A stretch of DNA of 43,057 nt. Source: an uncultured Dokdonia sp. Its GTDB lineage: Bacteria > Bacteroidota > Bacteroidia > Flavobacteriales > Flavobacteriaceae. Location of the stretch: positions 1 through 43,057 of the forward strand of contig NZ_CALEMI010000015.1 of NCBI RefSeq assembly GCF_937910895.1. The letters run 5' to 3'. Made by a program: the position numbers and the translations under genes. Shown here piece after piece: positions 1 to 8,908 of the stretch. Positions within the stretch are counted from its first letter, which is position 1. Each line of letters starts with the position of its first letter. The notes under the pieces are model-generated. The model was given only the letters and a program-made list of their open reading frames with translations. It was not told the DNA's origin and made no database searches.

Positions 1-322
1 CAAATAGGTTTTTCAGGAAGAAGACGATAATAACAACCCCTACCATAATCCCTAATACATACACTTCACCATGCTCGTCAATCTTAATATTTATAAAATA
101 ATTAAGGGTATCTTCAAGATAGGCTCTTAAAGAAGTAGATGCATCGTAGATAGGCTTCACTCTAATAGGCTCTACTTGCTTTAATAGCACCGTAAGCATC
201 GGGATTAAGGATATAAAAGAAAGTGTTCCAAATAGGGCATATAGGATATTAAAAATAATATTTAAAAAACCATATTTTTTATAGGGAAGCGCAAAACGCA
301 AAATCTTTTTAAAGTAGTTCAT
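1..322 (-). CDS. ABC transporter, N-terminal membrane part (MsbA-like), partial
   Basis: This is the start of a gene that runs off the left edge. The ATG lies at 320-322 and about 107 codons are visible. The protein begins MNYFKKILRFALPYKKYGFL, a basic amphipathic start followed by a long hydrophobic segment, a soluble loop of about 50 residues, and a second hydrophobic segment (VYVLGIMVGVVIIVFFLKN). That is the usual beginning of the transmembrane domain of MsbA/type 1 ABC exporters in Flavobacteriaceae. The ATPase domain is outside the window, so substrate and exact family are inferred. It lies 55 bp downstream of the phosphohexomutase gene on the same strand, with a 34-bp palindrome in the gap. 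Confidence 0.75.
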   Translation of the reverse strand, partial: MNYFKKILRFALPYKKYGFLNIIFNILYALFGTLSFISLIPMLTVLLKQVEPIRVKPIYDASTSLRAYLEDTLNYFINIKIDEHGEVYVLGIMVGVVIIVFFLKNLF

Positions 323-334
323 AAGAGATGTTAC

Positions 335-368
335 GCTTTCTTGCCTGCCAGCTGGCAGGCAAGAAAGC
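335..368. repeat. 34-bp perfect palindrome (nested palindromes)
   Basis: The outer arms GCTTTC and GAAAGC are the halves of the dispersed palindrome GCTTTCGCGAAAGC. The central GC is replaced by a 22-bp palindrome of the GCCTGCC/GGCAGGC type (341-362). The whole stretch is its own reverse complement. It lies between the phosphohexomutase stop and the ABC transporter start and would form a strong hairpin in RNA of either strand. Confidence 0.85.
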
Positions 369-377
369 AAAATTAAT

Positions 378-2105
378 TTATACGCCTAGTGCATTTTTTA
401 TGCCAGCGATACGGTTGTCTAATTGCGCTGAAATAGTGTCATAATCCTCCAAACTAGCTAAAGGCTCGTTGACACTGATATAAAACTTTACTTTAGGCTC
501 TGTACCACTTGGTCTTGCCGCGATCTTGCTTCCGTCTTCTGTATAATAAATAAGCACGTTAGACGCTGGAATATCAATAGTTTCTGTCTTTCCAGTTAAG
601 ATGTTTTTAGCGGTCTGTGATTGATAATCTTCTACGCGTAAGACTTTACTATGATTAATTTCTTTCATCGGATTTTCTCGTAGGTCAATCAGCATTTGTT
701 TGATTTCGGCTGCGCCAGATTGTCCTTTTTTTACGAGGGAAATCAATGATTCTTTATAAAAACCGTGTGTCACATATAAGTCTTTTAATATTTGGTACAG
801 CGTTTTTCCCTGTGCTTTTGCATCGGCAGCAATGGTACAAGCCAATAGAGTAGCGGTAACAGCATCTTTATCACGCACAAAATCTCCTACCATATATCCA
901 AAACTTTCTTCGCCACCGCCTATAAAGTGTTGTTCAGGATAGTCCTTAATCATCTTAGCAATCCATTTAAAACCAGTAAGACCCGTTTTACATTCTACAT
1001 CATAAGATTGCGCAAGCACATCCATCATTGGGGTAGATACAATCGTAGATCCAACAAATGGGTTGTTTTGCTTTTTTTTGCTTTCGCGAAAGCGTGCCAA
1101 CAAATAATCCGTCATTAAAATCATGGTCTGATTTCCATTGAGAATCGCTAGTTTCCCGTCATCTCCACGCACAGCAATTCCTAGTCGATCACAATCGGGA
1201 TCTGTTCCAATTACGATATCTGCATTTTTTACTTCTCCTAACTCTAAAGCCATCTTCAAAGCAGAAGGTTCTTCTGGGTTCGGAGAGGCAACCGTAGGGA
1301 AGTTTCCGTCGGGAGTCGCTTGTTCTTCAACAATATGAAGATTGGTAAAACCTGCTTGTCTCAAGGTGTCTGGCACAAGCGTTATAGAAGTTCCGTGTAA
1401 GGATGTAAAGACTACCGTAAGATCCTTTTTTTGCTGTGGCGTCACATCTGATGTTACATTAGCAACACTCGCATCTATAAATGCTTTGTCTACTTCTGTA
1501 TCTATATAGGTGATCCGATTTTCTTGTTCTTGAAACTGAATATCTTTAAAGTCTAAGCTTTCTATCTCTTGAATGATCTCTGTATCTTGTGGTGGAACGA
1601 GCTGTCCTCCATCTACCCAATATACTTTATAACCATTGTATTCTGGAGGATTATGACTTGCCGTAAGTACAATGCCACATTGACAATCTAAGTGTTTTAC
1701 AGCAAAACTAAGCTCTGGCGTAGGTCTCAAATCAGAGAATAGAAAAACATCTATTCCGTTGGCAGAGAAGACATCAGCTACAGTTTTAGCAAGCTCTTTA
1801 CTATTATGTCTACAATCATACGCAATAGCGACCTTTACGGTGATGTCGGGAAATGTTCTATTCAAGTAATTGGAAAGCCCTTGTGTGTTTTTTCCTAAAG
1901 TGTATTTATTGATTCTATTGGTACCTGGTCCCATAATCCCGCGCATACCGCCTGTACCAAATTCTAAGCTTTTGTAAAAACTATCTTCGAGTTCTTCAGG
2001 GTGATGTGCTATAGCCTCTTTTATAGTATCTTGAGTTTCTTTGTCAAAAGTATCAGTAAGCCATGTATTAGCTTTGTCGAGAATTTCAGGTTTGTGATAG
2101 ATCAT
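378..2105 (-). CDS. Phospho-sugar mutase (phosphoglucomutase/phosphomannomutase family)
   Basis: This is an alpha-D-phosphohexomutase of 575 residues, which moves phosphate between C1 and C6 of a hexose via a phosphoserine. All four family signatures are present: the catalytic-serine loop [13 protein letters not shown] (Ser about residue 150), the metal loop [10 protein letters not shown], the sugar loop [10 protein letters not shown], and the C-terminal phosphate-binding loop [14 protein letters not shown]. The length fits the roughly 570-residue bacterial PGM/PMM class. I chose the ATG at 2103-2105: the frame is open 9 codons further to a TTG, but that TTG overlaps a TAnnTTTG promoter box (2130-2137, minus strand). 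One GCTTTCGCGAAAGCG copy (1080-1094) lies inside the gene and encodes RFRES. Glucose versus mannose preference cannot be told. Confidence 0.93.
   Translation of the reverse strand: MIYHKPEILDKANTWLTDTFDKETQDTIKEAIAHHPEELEDSFYKSLEFGTGGMRGIMGPGTNRINKYTLGKNTQGLSNYLNRTFPDITVKVAIAYDCRHNSKELAKTVADVFSANGIDVFLFSDLRPTPELSFAVKHLDCQCGIVLTASHNPPEYNGYKVYWVDGGQLVPPQDTEIIQEIESLDFKDIQFQEQENRITYIDTEVDKAFIDASVANVTSDVTPQQKKDLTVVFTSLHGTSITLVPDTLRQAGFTNLHIVEEQATPDGNFPTVASPNPEEPSALKMALELGEVKNADIVIGTDPDCDRLGIAVRGDDGKLAILNGNQTMILMTDYLLARFRESKKKQNNPFVGSTIVSTPMMDVLAQSYDVECKTGLTGFKWIAKMIKDYPEQHFIGGGEESFGYMVGDFVRDKDAVTATLLACTIAADAKAQGKTLYQILKDLYVTHGFYKESLISLVKKGQSGAAEIKQMLIDLRENPMKEINHSKVLRVEDYQSQTAKNILTGKTETIDIPASNVLIYYTEDGSKIAARPSGTEPKVKFYISVNEPLASLEDYDTISAQLDNRIAGIKNALGV
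1080..1094. repeat. Dispersed palindrome GCTTTCGCGAAAGCG, copy 1 (in phosphohexomutase)
   Basis: Exact copy inside the mutase gene, read on the minus strand as RFRES in a polar, probably surface segment. Confidence 0.9.
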
Positions 2106-2241
2106 TTTTTTAAGTAAAAGGTTACAGTACAAAAATACGTTTTTGTGTTAATTTTTATCGGTAATTACTGTTTTATACTTAATATGGATGATATTTGAAT
2201 TAAAACGAGTCAGTTTCTATATTTTTTAATCCAACCAAGCA

Positions 2242-4890
2242 TTGAAAATTCTTTTATCAATTTCTTTTTTCTTAGTACTATCTATGCAGGTTTCAGCACA
2301 ACGAGATGCTGCTAACTGGTATTTTGGAAGCTTTGCAGGATTAGATTTTAATTCTGGTACTCCTGTAGCAATAGATGATGGTGCATTGGATACTACCGAA
2401 GGTTGCTCTGCCATCTCAAACAAAGATACAGGCGATATTCTTTTTTATACAGAGGGAACTACTGTTTGGAATAGAAATAACCAGGTCATGCTTAATGGTA
2501 CTGATTTGTTAGGCAGCTTATCCTCTACTCAATCTGCCGTGATTGTACCGTTACCTGGAAGTAGTACTCTTTTTTATATCATCACAACAGACGAAGTCCA
2601 AGCCTATCAAAATAATGGGATGGGTAATGGAATCAATTATTCTGTTGTTTCTATGGCTGGCGATAATGGGCTAGGGGAAGTCATAGAAAAAAATACAAAT
2701 CTATTAATAGAAGGATCAGAAAAAATTTCTGTTGTAGAAACAGCAGATGGTATTAATTACTGGATAGTTACTCATTTTGAAGATACATTTTATTCCTATT
2801 TGCTAGATGCTTCAGGAATTAGTAACACGCCAGTCATTTCTACGGTTGGACCTAATATTAATGATTTTGAGAATTTTAGAGGGGCTATGAAGATTTCCCC
2901 AGATGGGTCTCAATTAGCAATCGCACATTGTTTATTTGAACCTAATTTGGGAGGTTTGGCATATCTATATGATTTTAATAACACAACAGGAATGGTAAGT
3001 GATCAATTATTGATTGGGGATGATCTGGTGTATTATGGTGTTGAATTCTCATCAGATTCCTCAAAATTATATTTTAGTGGAAAAACAATTGATGATCAAG
3101 GGTTGTCTGATCGTTATGTTATTGAGCAATATGACTTAAATGAGGCGTCTATACCTAATTCTAGATACGTGGTGTTAAATCGTGAGAGTGAGGCATTAAG
3201 TGATCTAGCTGGAGCCCTACAAATTGCTATGAATAGAAAAATATATCATGCACTTCCAGGACCAACGCTATCAGTCATTAATTCTCCAAAATTATCGGGA
3301 CCTTCCATAAACTTTACGGAAGGATCTGTAAATTTGGTGCTTAGCAATAGTTCATTTGGATTACCACAGTATATTCAATCTTTTTTTGAATCTTTCATAA
3401 CCATAAACAATGTTTGTGAGAATGACACCACTGTTTTTACGGTAGATTCTAATGCAAACGTAACTGCTGCGCTATGGAATTTTGGAGATCCATCTAGTGG
3501 TCCTAATAATACGTCTACTTCTATTAATCCTACTCATAATTTTACCTCACCAGGATTGTATACTATCACTGTTGAGTTTCAATTTTCAGATCGTGTTCCA
3601 AAAACTTTTGTAGAGTTTGTAGAAATTATTCCTCAATTAGACGTACCAGCATCTATCGTTTTTAGTCAATGTGATATTGATGGTGTAGATGATGGAAGAA
3701 GTATCTTTAACTTGATTGATTTTACAAATGAAGAATTACAGATTGATAATCTTCAATACCGATTTTATAATTCTATAACAGATGCTCAATTAGATCAAAA
3801 TTCTATTGCTAGTCCTACTATATATTCAAACGCTACCAATGGAGAAACAATATATTTAGTCGTAGGAAGTGAGTCATCGTGTAATGATATCATAGAAATT
3901 ATACTTGATGTTGCTGTCAATCCTCAGGGAACTAATTTTACGTATGCTTTGTGTGATATACTATTGAGTAAACAGGACGTATGGCAAGCGTTACAAATCT
4001 TACAAAATGAAATTCTCCAAAATTTCCCTGCTAATTCATCTTTAGATTTTTATTTATCAATAGACGATGTGATTGCACAGACTAACGAATTAAATCTAAA
4101 TACTGTACCAAGTTCTTTGTCTGCTGAAGGGTTTTTGAGTGTTTACTATAGAGTTTTAGGTGATGCTGACTGTCTAGCAATAGGAGAGGTAAATTTTGAT
4201 ATTTTACAGGGTGTAGATGAAGAAATTAAAATGGTCAACTTTTGTACTTCTGATGGTGGAGCGCTATTGGCTACAGATGGTTCCTATCTTTCTTATCAAT
4301 GGTCCACTGGTGAGACAACTCCAAGTATTGTTGTAAATGAGGTTGGAACTTACAACTTAGATGTTGTGACTCAGGAAGGATGTGATGGTAAAATACAATT
4401 TGTTGTCACCGAAACAGCCATATTTGATATTAGTATTCAGGTGTTAGATTTCCAGCAGTATAATGCTATTATTGTAACTCCTAGTGATTCGTCTATAGAC
4501 TTATTATACTCTATAGACGGAGGGCAAACCTTTCAAAACAATGGTCATTTTACAAATTTAATTCCAAAGTATTATAACTTAATTGTTAAAGATTTAGATG
4601 AATGTAATGAGTACAATGAGCTGGTTCTCATTCGTGGCGCACCTCGATATTTTACACCTAATAATGATGGTACCAATGACTTTTGGCATGTTAAAGAAGT
4701 AGAAAATTATCAAGGGATGGAAGTTAAGATCTTTGATAGATTCGGAAAATTACTGTATGAAATGGACAATAGGAATAGGGGATGGGACGGTACCTACAAT
4801 GGAGTGCTTATGCCTACAAATGGCTATTGGTACAAAATAATGTATGAAGGTGCAGAATACTATGGACACTTTACATTAATAAGACGTTAA
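2242..4890 (+). CDS. Secreted protein with PKD-like domain and T9SS type B sorting domain
   Basis: This is an 882-residue cell-surface or secreted protein. It has a signal peptide (MKILLSISFFLVLSMQVSAQ). An N-terminal region of about 350 residues is built of repeating beta-strand blocks typical of WD/beta-propeller-like gliding-associated proteins. A PKD-like domain follows (about 405-455, ALWNFGDPSS ... HNFTSPGLYTITV), then further beta-rich modules. It ends in the gliding-motility-associated (type B) C-terminal domain: YFTPNNDGTNDFW, then VKIFDRFGKLLYE, then NGYWYKI. Export by the type IX secretion system is therefore expected. The start is a TTG at 2242; no ATG or GTG lies between the upstream in-frame stop (2227-2229) and the signal peptide, so TTG initiation looks real. 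It converges with the GT2 gene 10 bp downstream. Ligand and role are unknown. Confidence 0.9.
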   Translation: MKILLSISFFLVLSMQVSAQRDAANWYFGSFAGLDFNSGTPVAIDDGALDTTEGCSAISNKDTGDILFYTEGTTVWNRNNQVMLNGTDLLGSLSSTQSAVIVPLPGSSTLFYIITTDEVQAYQNNGMGNGINYSVVSMAGDNGLGEVIEKNTNLLIEGSEKISVVETADGINYWIVTHFEDTFYSYLLDASGISNTPVISTVGPNINDFENFRGAMKISPDGSQLAIAHCLFEPNLGGLAYLYDFNNTTGMVSDQLLIGDDLVYYGVEFSSDSSKLYFSGKTIDDQGLSDRYVIEQYDLNEASIPNSRYVVLNRESEALSDLAGALQIAMNRKIYHALPGPTLSVINSPKLSGPSINFTEGSVNLVLSNSSFGLPQYIQSFFESFITINNVCENDTTVFTVDSNANVTAALWNFGDPSSGPNNTSTSINPTHNFTSPGLYTITVEFQFSDRVPKTFVEFVEIIPQLDVPASIVFSQCDIDGVDDGRSIFNLIDFTNEELQIDNLQYRFYNSITDAQLDQNSIASPTIYSNATNGETIYLVVGSESSCNDIIEIILDVAVNPQGTNFTYALCDILLSKQDVWQALQILQNEILQNFPANSSLDFYLSIDDVIAQTNELNLNTVPSSLSAEGFLSVYYRVLGDADCLAIGEVNFDILQGVDEEIKMVNFCTSDGGALLATDGSYLSYQWSTGETTPSIVVNEVGTYNLDVVTQEGCDGKIQFVVTETAIFDISIQVLDFQQYNAIIVTPSDSSIDLLYSIDGGQTFQNNGHFTNLIPKYYNLIVKDLDECNEYNELVLIRGAPRYFTPNNDGTNDFWHVKEVENYQGMEVKIFDRFGKLLYEMDNRNRGWDGTYNGVLMPTNGYWYKIMYEGAEYYGHFTLIRR

Positions 4891-4900
4891 AAAGATTTAC

Positions 4901-5842
4901 TTATATCGTCTCTTTAATCTGGTAACGCTTTTTGTCCCTAGAAGATCGTTGTAAAAGTTCTCCAATAAATCCAGCTATAAATAATTGTACCCCCATAAGC
5001 ATCGCTATTAAAGCGATATAAAATTGAGGTCTATCTGTGATCAGACGACCTGTAGGATGAATAAATAACTTATCTATTCCTAAGTAAAGGGAAAAACAAA
5101 ATCCGATAAAAAACATCAAAACACCTAAAGCTCCAAAAAGGTGCATAGGTCTTTTGGCAAATCGTGACAGGAACCAAATAGTCAATAAATCTAAAAAGCC
5201 ATTGATAAAGCGTTCCATACCAAATTTTGTAGTACCATACTTACGTGCTTGATGTTTTACTACTTTTTCACCAATATTAGAAAATCCAGCATTTTTAGCA
5301 AGTACCGGAATATAGCGATGCATCTCTCCGTAGACATCTATTGTTTTTATAACGTCATTTTTGTAGGCTTTCAGTCCGCAATTAAAATCGTGTAATTTAA
5401 CACCACTGGTGTGACGCGCAGCAGCATTAAATAGCTTGCTAGGTAAATTCTTAGCAATCACCGAGTCGTATCTTTTCTTTTTCCATCCAGAAACGAGATC
5501 GTATCCATCTTCGGTAATCATTTTATACAATTCAGGAATTTCTTCTGGATTGTCTTGTAAGTCGGCATCCATGGTAATAATCACATCCCCTTGTGCCACG
5601 GCAAACCCAGCGTGTAAGGCTTGTGACTTCCCATAATTTTTACTGAACCTGATGGCTTTTACTTGAGTATGCTTTCGCGAAAGCGCATATATCTCCTTCC
5701 AAGATTGATCGGTACTTCCATCATCGATAAACAGGATTTCATAGGAAAAACCATTGGCTTCCAGTACTTCTGAAAGCCAATGGTGTAATTCTTTAAGGGA
5801 TTCTTGCTCATTAAGCAAGGGAATAACAACGGATAGTTGCAT
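4901..5842 (-). CDS. Glycosyltransferase family 2, polyprenyl-phosphate sugar transferase type (GtrB/DPM1-like)
   Basis: This 313-residue enzyme probably transfers a sugar from a nucleotide donor to polyprenyl phosphate on the cytoplasmic face of the inner membrane. The GT2 core starts with VVIPLLNEQESL, followed by the donor-binding FIDDGSTDQSW and the metal-binding MDADLQDNPEEI. The C-terminus carries two membrane spans (about 235-255 and 270-295), the GtrB/ArnC-like plan. A palindrome copy (5671-5685) encodes ALSRK near residue 55. The gene is 15 bp downstream of the DUF4199 gene and likely forms an operon with it. The sugar is not determinable. Confidence 0.92.
   Translation of the reverse strand: MQLSVVIPLLNEQESLKELHHWLSEVLEANGFSYEILFIDDGSTDQSWKEIYALSRKHTQVKAIRFSKNYGKSQALHAGFAVAQGDVIITMDADLQDNPEEIPELYKMITEDGYDLVSGWKKKRYDSVIAKNLPSKLFNAAARHTSGVKLHDFNCGLKAYKNDVIKTIDVYGEMHRYIPVLAKNAGFSNIGEKVVKHQARKYGTTKFGMERFINGFLDLLTIWFLSRFAKRPMHLFGALGVLMFFIGFCFSLYLGIDKLFIHPTGRLITDRPQFYIALIAMLMGVQLFIAGFIGELLQRSSRDKKRYQIKETI
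5671..5685. repeat. Dispersed palindrome GCTTTCGCGAAAGCG, copy 2 (in GT2 gene)
   Basis: Exact copy, translated on the minus strand as ALSRK, a different frame from copy 1. Confidence 0.9.
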
Positions 5843-5857
5843 ATAAGTTGTAATAGA

Positions 5858-6400
5858 TTATGCTGCTGGATTCTCTCTTTTTAGTACTAAACCAGAAATT
5901 AAAGATATAATAAATCCGAAGAATAAAGCTAGGATAATTTGTATTGCAGCAAAGAAACCAGCGTTCATAAATGGTTTTGACATTTTTAAACCGGCATCTA
6001 TTTGTTCTACGCTTAAATCAGGATTTCCTTCTATAGCAGCTTCTCTTTGAAAGTCTATATACTGTTCAAAAAATGTGGGCTCTATAAAGTTTGTAAAAAT
6101 AATAAAGTAAACAACCCCTAATAACCCAGAAATAACTGAAATCCCTAACCCAATTTTTATGGCTTCACCCAGTTTAAGAAATCCTTGGTTTGATTCTTTG
6201 TATTGCTTCATACCATAGACTATAACAACAATCGATATGATAAACCCTAATAATTGTAAAGACCAATGTGGTTGAAATATATTATCTCCTAGCGTGTAAT
6301 TTACGACGCTGATGAGAATAGATATGACCCCTAATAATAATCCCATATTGATCATTATTTTTTTCATATCTGGTTTTTGTTGTGGGTTGTTATTTTCCAT
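5858..6400 (-). CDS. DUF4199 domain-containing membrane protein
   Basis: This 180-residue integral membrane protein has four hydrophobic segments (about 16-33, 48-64, 84-106 and 150-174) and a charged segment between the third and fourth. This pattern and the sequence match the Bacteroidota family DUF4199, whose function is unknown. It is the first gene of a two-gene operon with the GT2 transferase, a common neighbour in Flavobacteriia. A TAnnTTTG-type box (TATCTTTG, minus strand, 6436-6443) lies 36 bp upstream of the ATG. Confidence 0.88.
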   Translation of the reverse strand: MENNNPQQKPDMKKIMINMGLLLGVISILISVVNYTLGDNIFQPHWSLQLLGFIISIVVIVYGMKQYKESNQGFLKLGEAIKIGLGISVISGLLGVVYFIIFTNFIEPTFFEQYIDFQREAAIEGNPDLSVEQIDAGLKMSKPFMNAGFFAAIQIILALFFGFIISLISGLVLKRENPAA

Positions 6401-6569
6401 TATATATAAATGTTGGTTATCGTTGCATTAGTACACAAAGATACCAAAACGTTACGTTGTGATTATTGCTTAAAAAATAATAAGGATTTATTTTTTGAAT
6501 ATCAATCGTAAAATATTGATTTATAGTAGTATATTTACTTTTCATATTTAATTTAATAATATAGAAGCT

Positions 6570-7100
6570 ATGAAAATAATTAGTTACACTTTAACAATAT
6601 TAATTTTTCTAACATTTATTTCTTGCTCAGACGAAGAAACATCGATGAGTCCTGAATTAAATTCAAATTTAGAAACACTTGATTTCTCTTTTTTAGAAAA
6701 CACTATAGATAACCACTATAAAAGTCAAGAAGAAAATATAGTAATAATCAACACATTCTTGAATAATTTTGATAGAGTTTTGATTAACACTCCTATTGAT
6801 GAGTTTCTTGAAGAGGATGTTGATATTGAAACTGTAAATAAAGGTATGTCAACTCTAATTTTATCAGATAGAGAATTATATGATTCTTTTCTGGAATTAA
6901 AAGAAAATAAAATTTCTATTAGTGATATACGTAGAAATTTAAAAGAGTGGAATAATTCTAGTAGAGCTTTATGCATACCAAATATAGAAGCTTGTGCAAG
7001 ATCATTAGCAGTGTATGTCAATTGTTCGCCAAATTGTTTAGCTTGTTGTCTTGCTGGGGTAGGTGTGGAAATTCATTGTTGTACTAGTAATCAACAATAA
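6570..7100 (+). CDS. Small lipoprotein with a cysteine-rich C-terminus, function unknown
   Basis: I do not recognise this 176-residue protein. The N-terminus is a lipoprotein signal (LTFISC, lipobox Cys about residue 19). The middle, about 25-125, is acidic and probably helical. The last 42 residues contain eight cysteines in the pattern C-x6-C-x9-C-x3-C-x2-CC-x9-CC (LCIPNIEAC ... NCSPNCLACC ... HCC), separated by small hydrophobic residues. The paired cysteines suggest disulfides or metal binding outside the cytoplasm. The gene and its flanks are more AT-rich than the neighbours, and it stands alone between the DUF4199 operon and rpmE2, so recent acquisition is possible. Confidence 0.75.
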   Translation: MKIISYTLTILIFLTFISCSDEETSMSPELNSNLETLDFSFLENTIDNHYKSQEENIVIINTFLNNFDRVLINTPIDEFLEEDVDIETVNKGMSTLILSDRELYDSFLELKENKISISDIRRNLKEWNNSSRALCIPNIEACARSLAVYVNCSPNCLACCLAGVGVEIHCCTSNQQ

Positions 7101-7123
7101 TTTACTTTTTTTAATTAAAATTA

Positions 7124-7153
7124 TTGCAATATTGGAAAATATACGTAAATTTG
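7124..7153 (+). promoter_or_regulatory. Promoter of rpmE2 (TTG-N19-TAAATTTG)
   Basis: TTG at 7124-7126 and TAAATTTG at 7146-7153 match the Bacteroidota -33/-7 consensus with 19-bp spacing. The leader that follows contains a small hairpin CTCGaaaaatCGAG (7158-7171) and a second CGAG directly before the ATG that could pair alternatively. This is a possible but unproven site of autogenous ribosomal-protein control. Confidence 0.65.
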
Positions 7154-7190
7154 CACCTCGAAAAATCGAGCATTAATAAAGAGTAACGAG

Positions 7191-7442
7191 ATGAAACAAG
7201 GTATACACCCAGAAAATTATAGATTAATTGCATTTAAAGACATGTCAAATGATGAAGTGTTTTTAACAAAATCTGCTGCCGAAACTAAAGAAACGATTGA
7301 TGTTGATGGAACTGAGTATCCACTTATCAAATTAGAGATCTCTAGAACGTCTCATCCATATTATACTGGAAAAGCTAAACTAGTAGATACAGCAGGTCGT
7401 ATCGATAAGTTCAAAAACAAATACGCTAAGTTTAAAAAATAA
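7191..7442 (+). CDS. rpmE2: 50S ribosomal protein L31 type B
   Basis: This 83-residue protein is a component of the large ribosomal subunit. The sequence is typical of type B L31: [17 protein letters not shown] at the start, then [20 protein letters not shown] and a lysine-rich end. It lacks the CxxC zinc motif of type A L31, so it is the zinc-independent form. The gene stands alone, with its own promoter upstream and a strong terminator 24 bp downstream. Confidence 0.97.
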   Translation: MKQGIHPENYRLIAFKDMSNDEVFLTKSAAETKETIDVDGTEYPLIKLEISRTSHPYYTGKAKLVDTAGRIDKFKNKYAKFKK

Positions 7443-7465
7443 ACAAGCATATCAATACATATATA

Positions 7466-7500
7466 AAGCCTTCCATACTTTGGAAGGCTTTTTTGTTTTT
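7466..7500 (+). terminator. Rho-independent terminator of rpmE2
   Basis: Perfect 10-bp stem (AAGCCTTCCA / TGGAAGGCTT) with a 5-nt loop, followed by TTTTTTG and more T. Confidence 0.92.
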
Positions 7501-7601
7501 AGACCTTTGTATTTTACATACTACTATTAATTTTTACTATACCTACTTATTATTTTTCTTGTTGTCACATAGTATCTTTGCTACACCAAACTATAGAACT
7601 T

Positions 7602-8234
7602 ATGTCACAACTATTAGAAGCACTTCAATGGCGATACGCCACAAAGAAATTTGATGCAAACCGCCATTTGACAGATGATAAAATAGCTATTATCAAAAAA
7701 GCATTTAATCTTACGGCTTCCAGTTTTGGGTTACAACCCGTCAAATTATTAGTGATACATAATCAAAAGTTACAAGATGAGTTGGTGCCATTGTCCATGA
7801 ATCAACAACAAGTAGCAGATGCGTCTCATGTGTTGGTTTTTTGCATAGAAAAAAAAATAGATCCATCATATATAGAGGGATATTTTGAAAATGTAAAAGA
7901 GATTAGAAATACACCAGACGAAATATTACAACCTTACAGAGACTATTTACGTGATCATTTTAAAAAAGAATCTCCAGAGGCTATTGAAAACTGGGCGACA
8001 AAACAAGCCTATCTAGCCATGGGAAATCTACTTACAATATGTGCTCTAGAAAAAATAGATGCGTGTCCCATGGAAGGATTTCAGGCTAATGGTTACGATA
8101 AGCTCTTAAAACTTTCTGAACGCGGACTCTCCTCAGTACTCGTAATGCCAATAGGATATCGTGCAGTAGATGATATGTTTGCTGATTTTAAAAAGGTAAG
8201 AAAAACACTTGAAGAAGCCGTGATAGAATTTTAA
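7602..8234 (+). CDS. NAD(P)H-dependent oxidoreductase, nitroreductase family (NfsB/FRase-like)
   Basis: This 210-residue flavoenzyme belongs to the FMN-dependent nitroreductase fold. The N-terminal MSQLLEALQWRYATKKFD carries the FMN-phosphate-binding Arg/Lys cluster; ATKQAYLAMGNLLTICALE and CPMEGFQ are typical of the NfsB-like branch. I start at the ATG at 7602: the frame is open upstream to a TTG at 7578, but that overlaps the promoter box TATCTTTG (7573-7580). The physiological substrate is unknown; quinones, flavins or nitro compounds are usual for the family. Confidence 0.92.
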   Translation: MSQLLEALQWRYATKKFDANRHLTDDKIAIIKKAFNLTASSFGLQPVKLLVIHNQKLQDELVPLSMNQQQVADASHVLVFCIEKKIDPSYIEGYFENVKEIRNTPDEILQPYRDYLRDHFKKESPEAIENWATKQAYLAMGNLLTICALEKIDACPMEGFQANGYDKLLKLSERGLSSVLVMPIGYRAVDDMFADFKKVRKTLEEAVIEF

Positions 8235-8306
8235 GCGAGTAGAATAATAATATTCTGGCAAGATTCTTGTTATTTCTGTAAAAGAAAATCAAAAAAGAAA
8301 ATCCTA

Positions 8307-8337
8307 TTTGTGTATCTTCTATAAAATTTTAAATTTG
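8307..8337 (+). promoter_or_regulatory. Promoter of thioredoxin-family gene (TTTG-N19-TAAATTTG)
   Basis: TTTG at 8307-8310 and TAAATTTG at 8330-8337, with exactly 19 bp between, 15 bp upstream of the first ATG. Confidence 0.7.
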
Positions 8338-8352
8338 TCAGTGTAAAATCGT

Positions 8353-8802
8353 ATGATGAAGTCATTATTTTTTATTCTTTTTATTGCTATAGCTGGGGTT
8401 TCTAATGCCCAAGAAGTAAATTGGCTTACAGATTTTGAAAAGGCAAAAAAAGTTTCTAAGAAAACAAAGAAACCTATTTTGATGTATTTTACAGGAAGTG
8501 ATTGGTGCGGACCTTGTAAAATGCTAAAAAAAGATTTCTGGCAACATCCAGATTTTGTAAAACAATCTAACGACTTTGTACTGTTAGAGATTGACGTCCC
8601 TTTTAGAGATGATATTATTCCACCTTCACTTTTGAAAAAAAATAAAGAGCTTCAAAAAAAATATAACAAAGAAGGCGCATTCCCTACATTATTGGCACTA
8701 GATGCCAATGGGAAAGTAAAAAATCGCATCTCTGCTTATAGTATGTTAAGAGACCCTAGTGGATACTTTTCATTTTTGGATAAAGCGCGAGCTATTAGAT
8801 AG
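8353..8802 (+). CDS. Periplasmic thioredoxin-family protein
   Basis: This 149-residue exported thiol-disulfide protein has a signal peptide (SLFFILFIAIAGVSNAQ) and then a thioredoxin fold with an intact WCGPC redox motif (Cys52 and Cys55) in the context YFTGSDWCGPCKMLKKDFW, typical of the Thioredoxin_7/DsbD-gamma-like group. The cis-proline region is GAFPTLLALDANGKV. Two adjacent ATG codons are possible starts. It is monocistronic by context. Its likely role is reduction or quality control of envelope disulfides. Confidence 0.92.
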   Translation: MMKSLFFILFIAIAGVSNAQEVNWLTDFEKAKKVSKKTKKPILMYFTGSDWCGPCKMLKKDFWQHPDFVKQSNDFVLLEIDVPFRDDIIPPSLLKKNKELQKKYNKEGAFPTLLALDANGKVKNRISAYSMLRDPSGYFSFLDKARAIR

Positions 8803-8908
8803 TTGCTCGTTTCTAGCTTTATGAATATGTCTAATAATAACAATACCTTCATGTATTATTTGCAAATTGATGTGCGTAGTTTGATATTTGCTATTAAATG
8901 TAATACAG

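Noticed and set aside
7158-7189. Riboswitch or full L31 autoregulatory structure before rpmE2
   Set aside because: Only a 4-bp hairpin and one alternative pairing are visible, too little to claim a defined RNA element.
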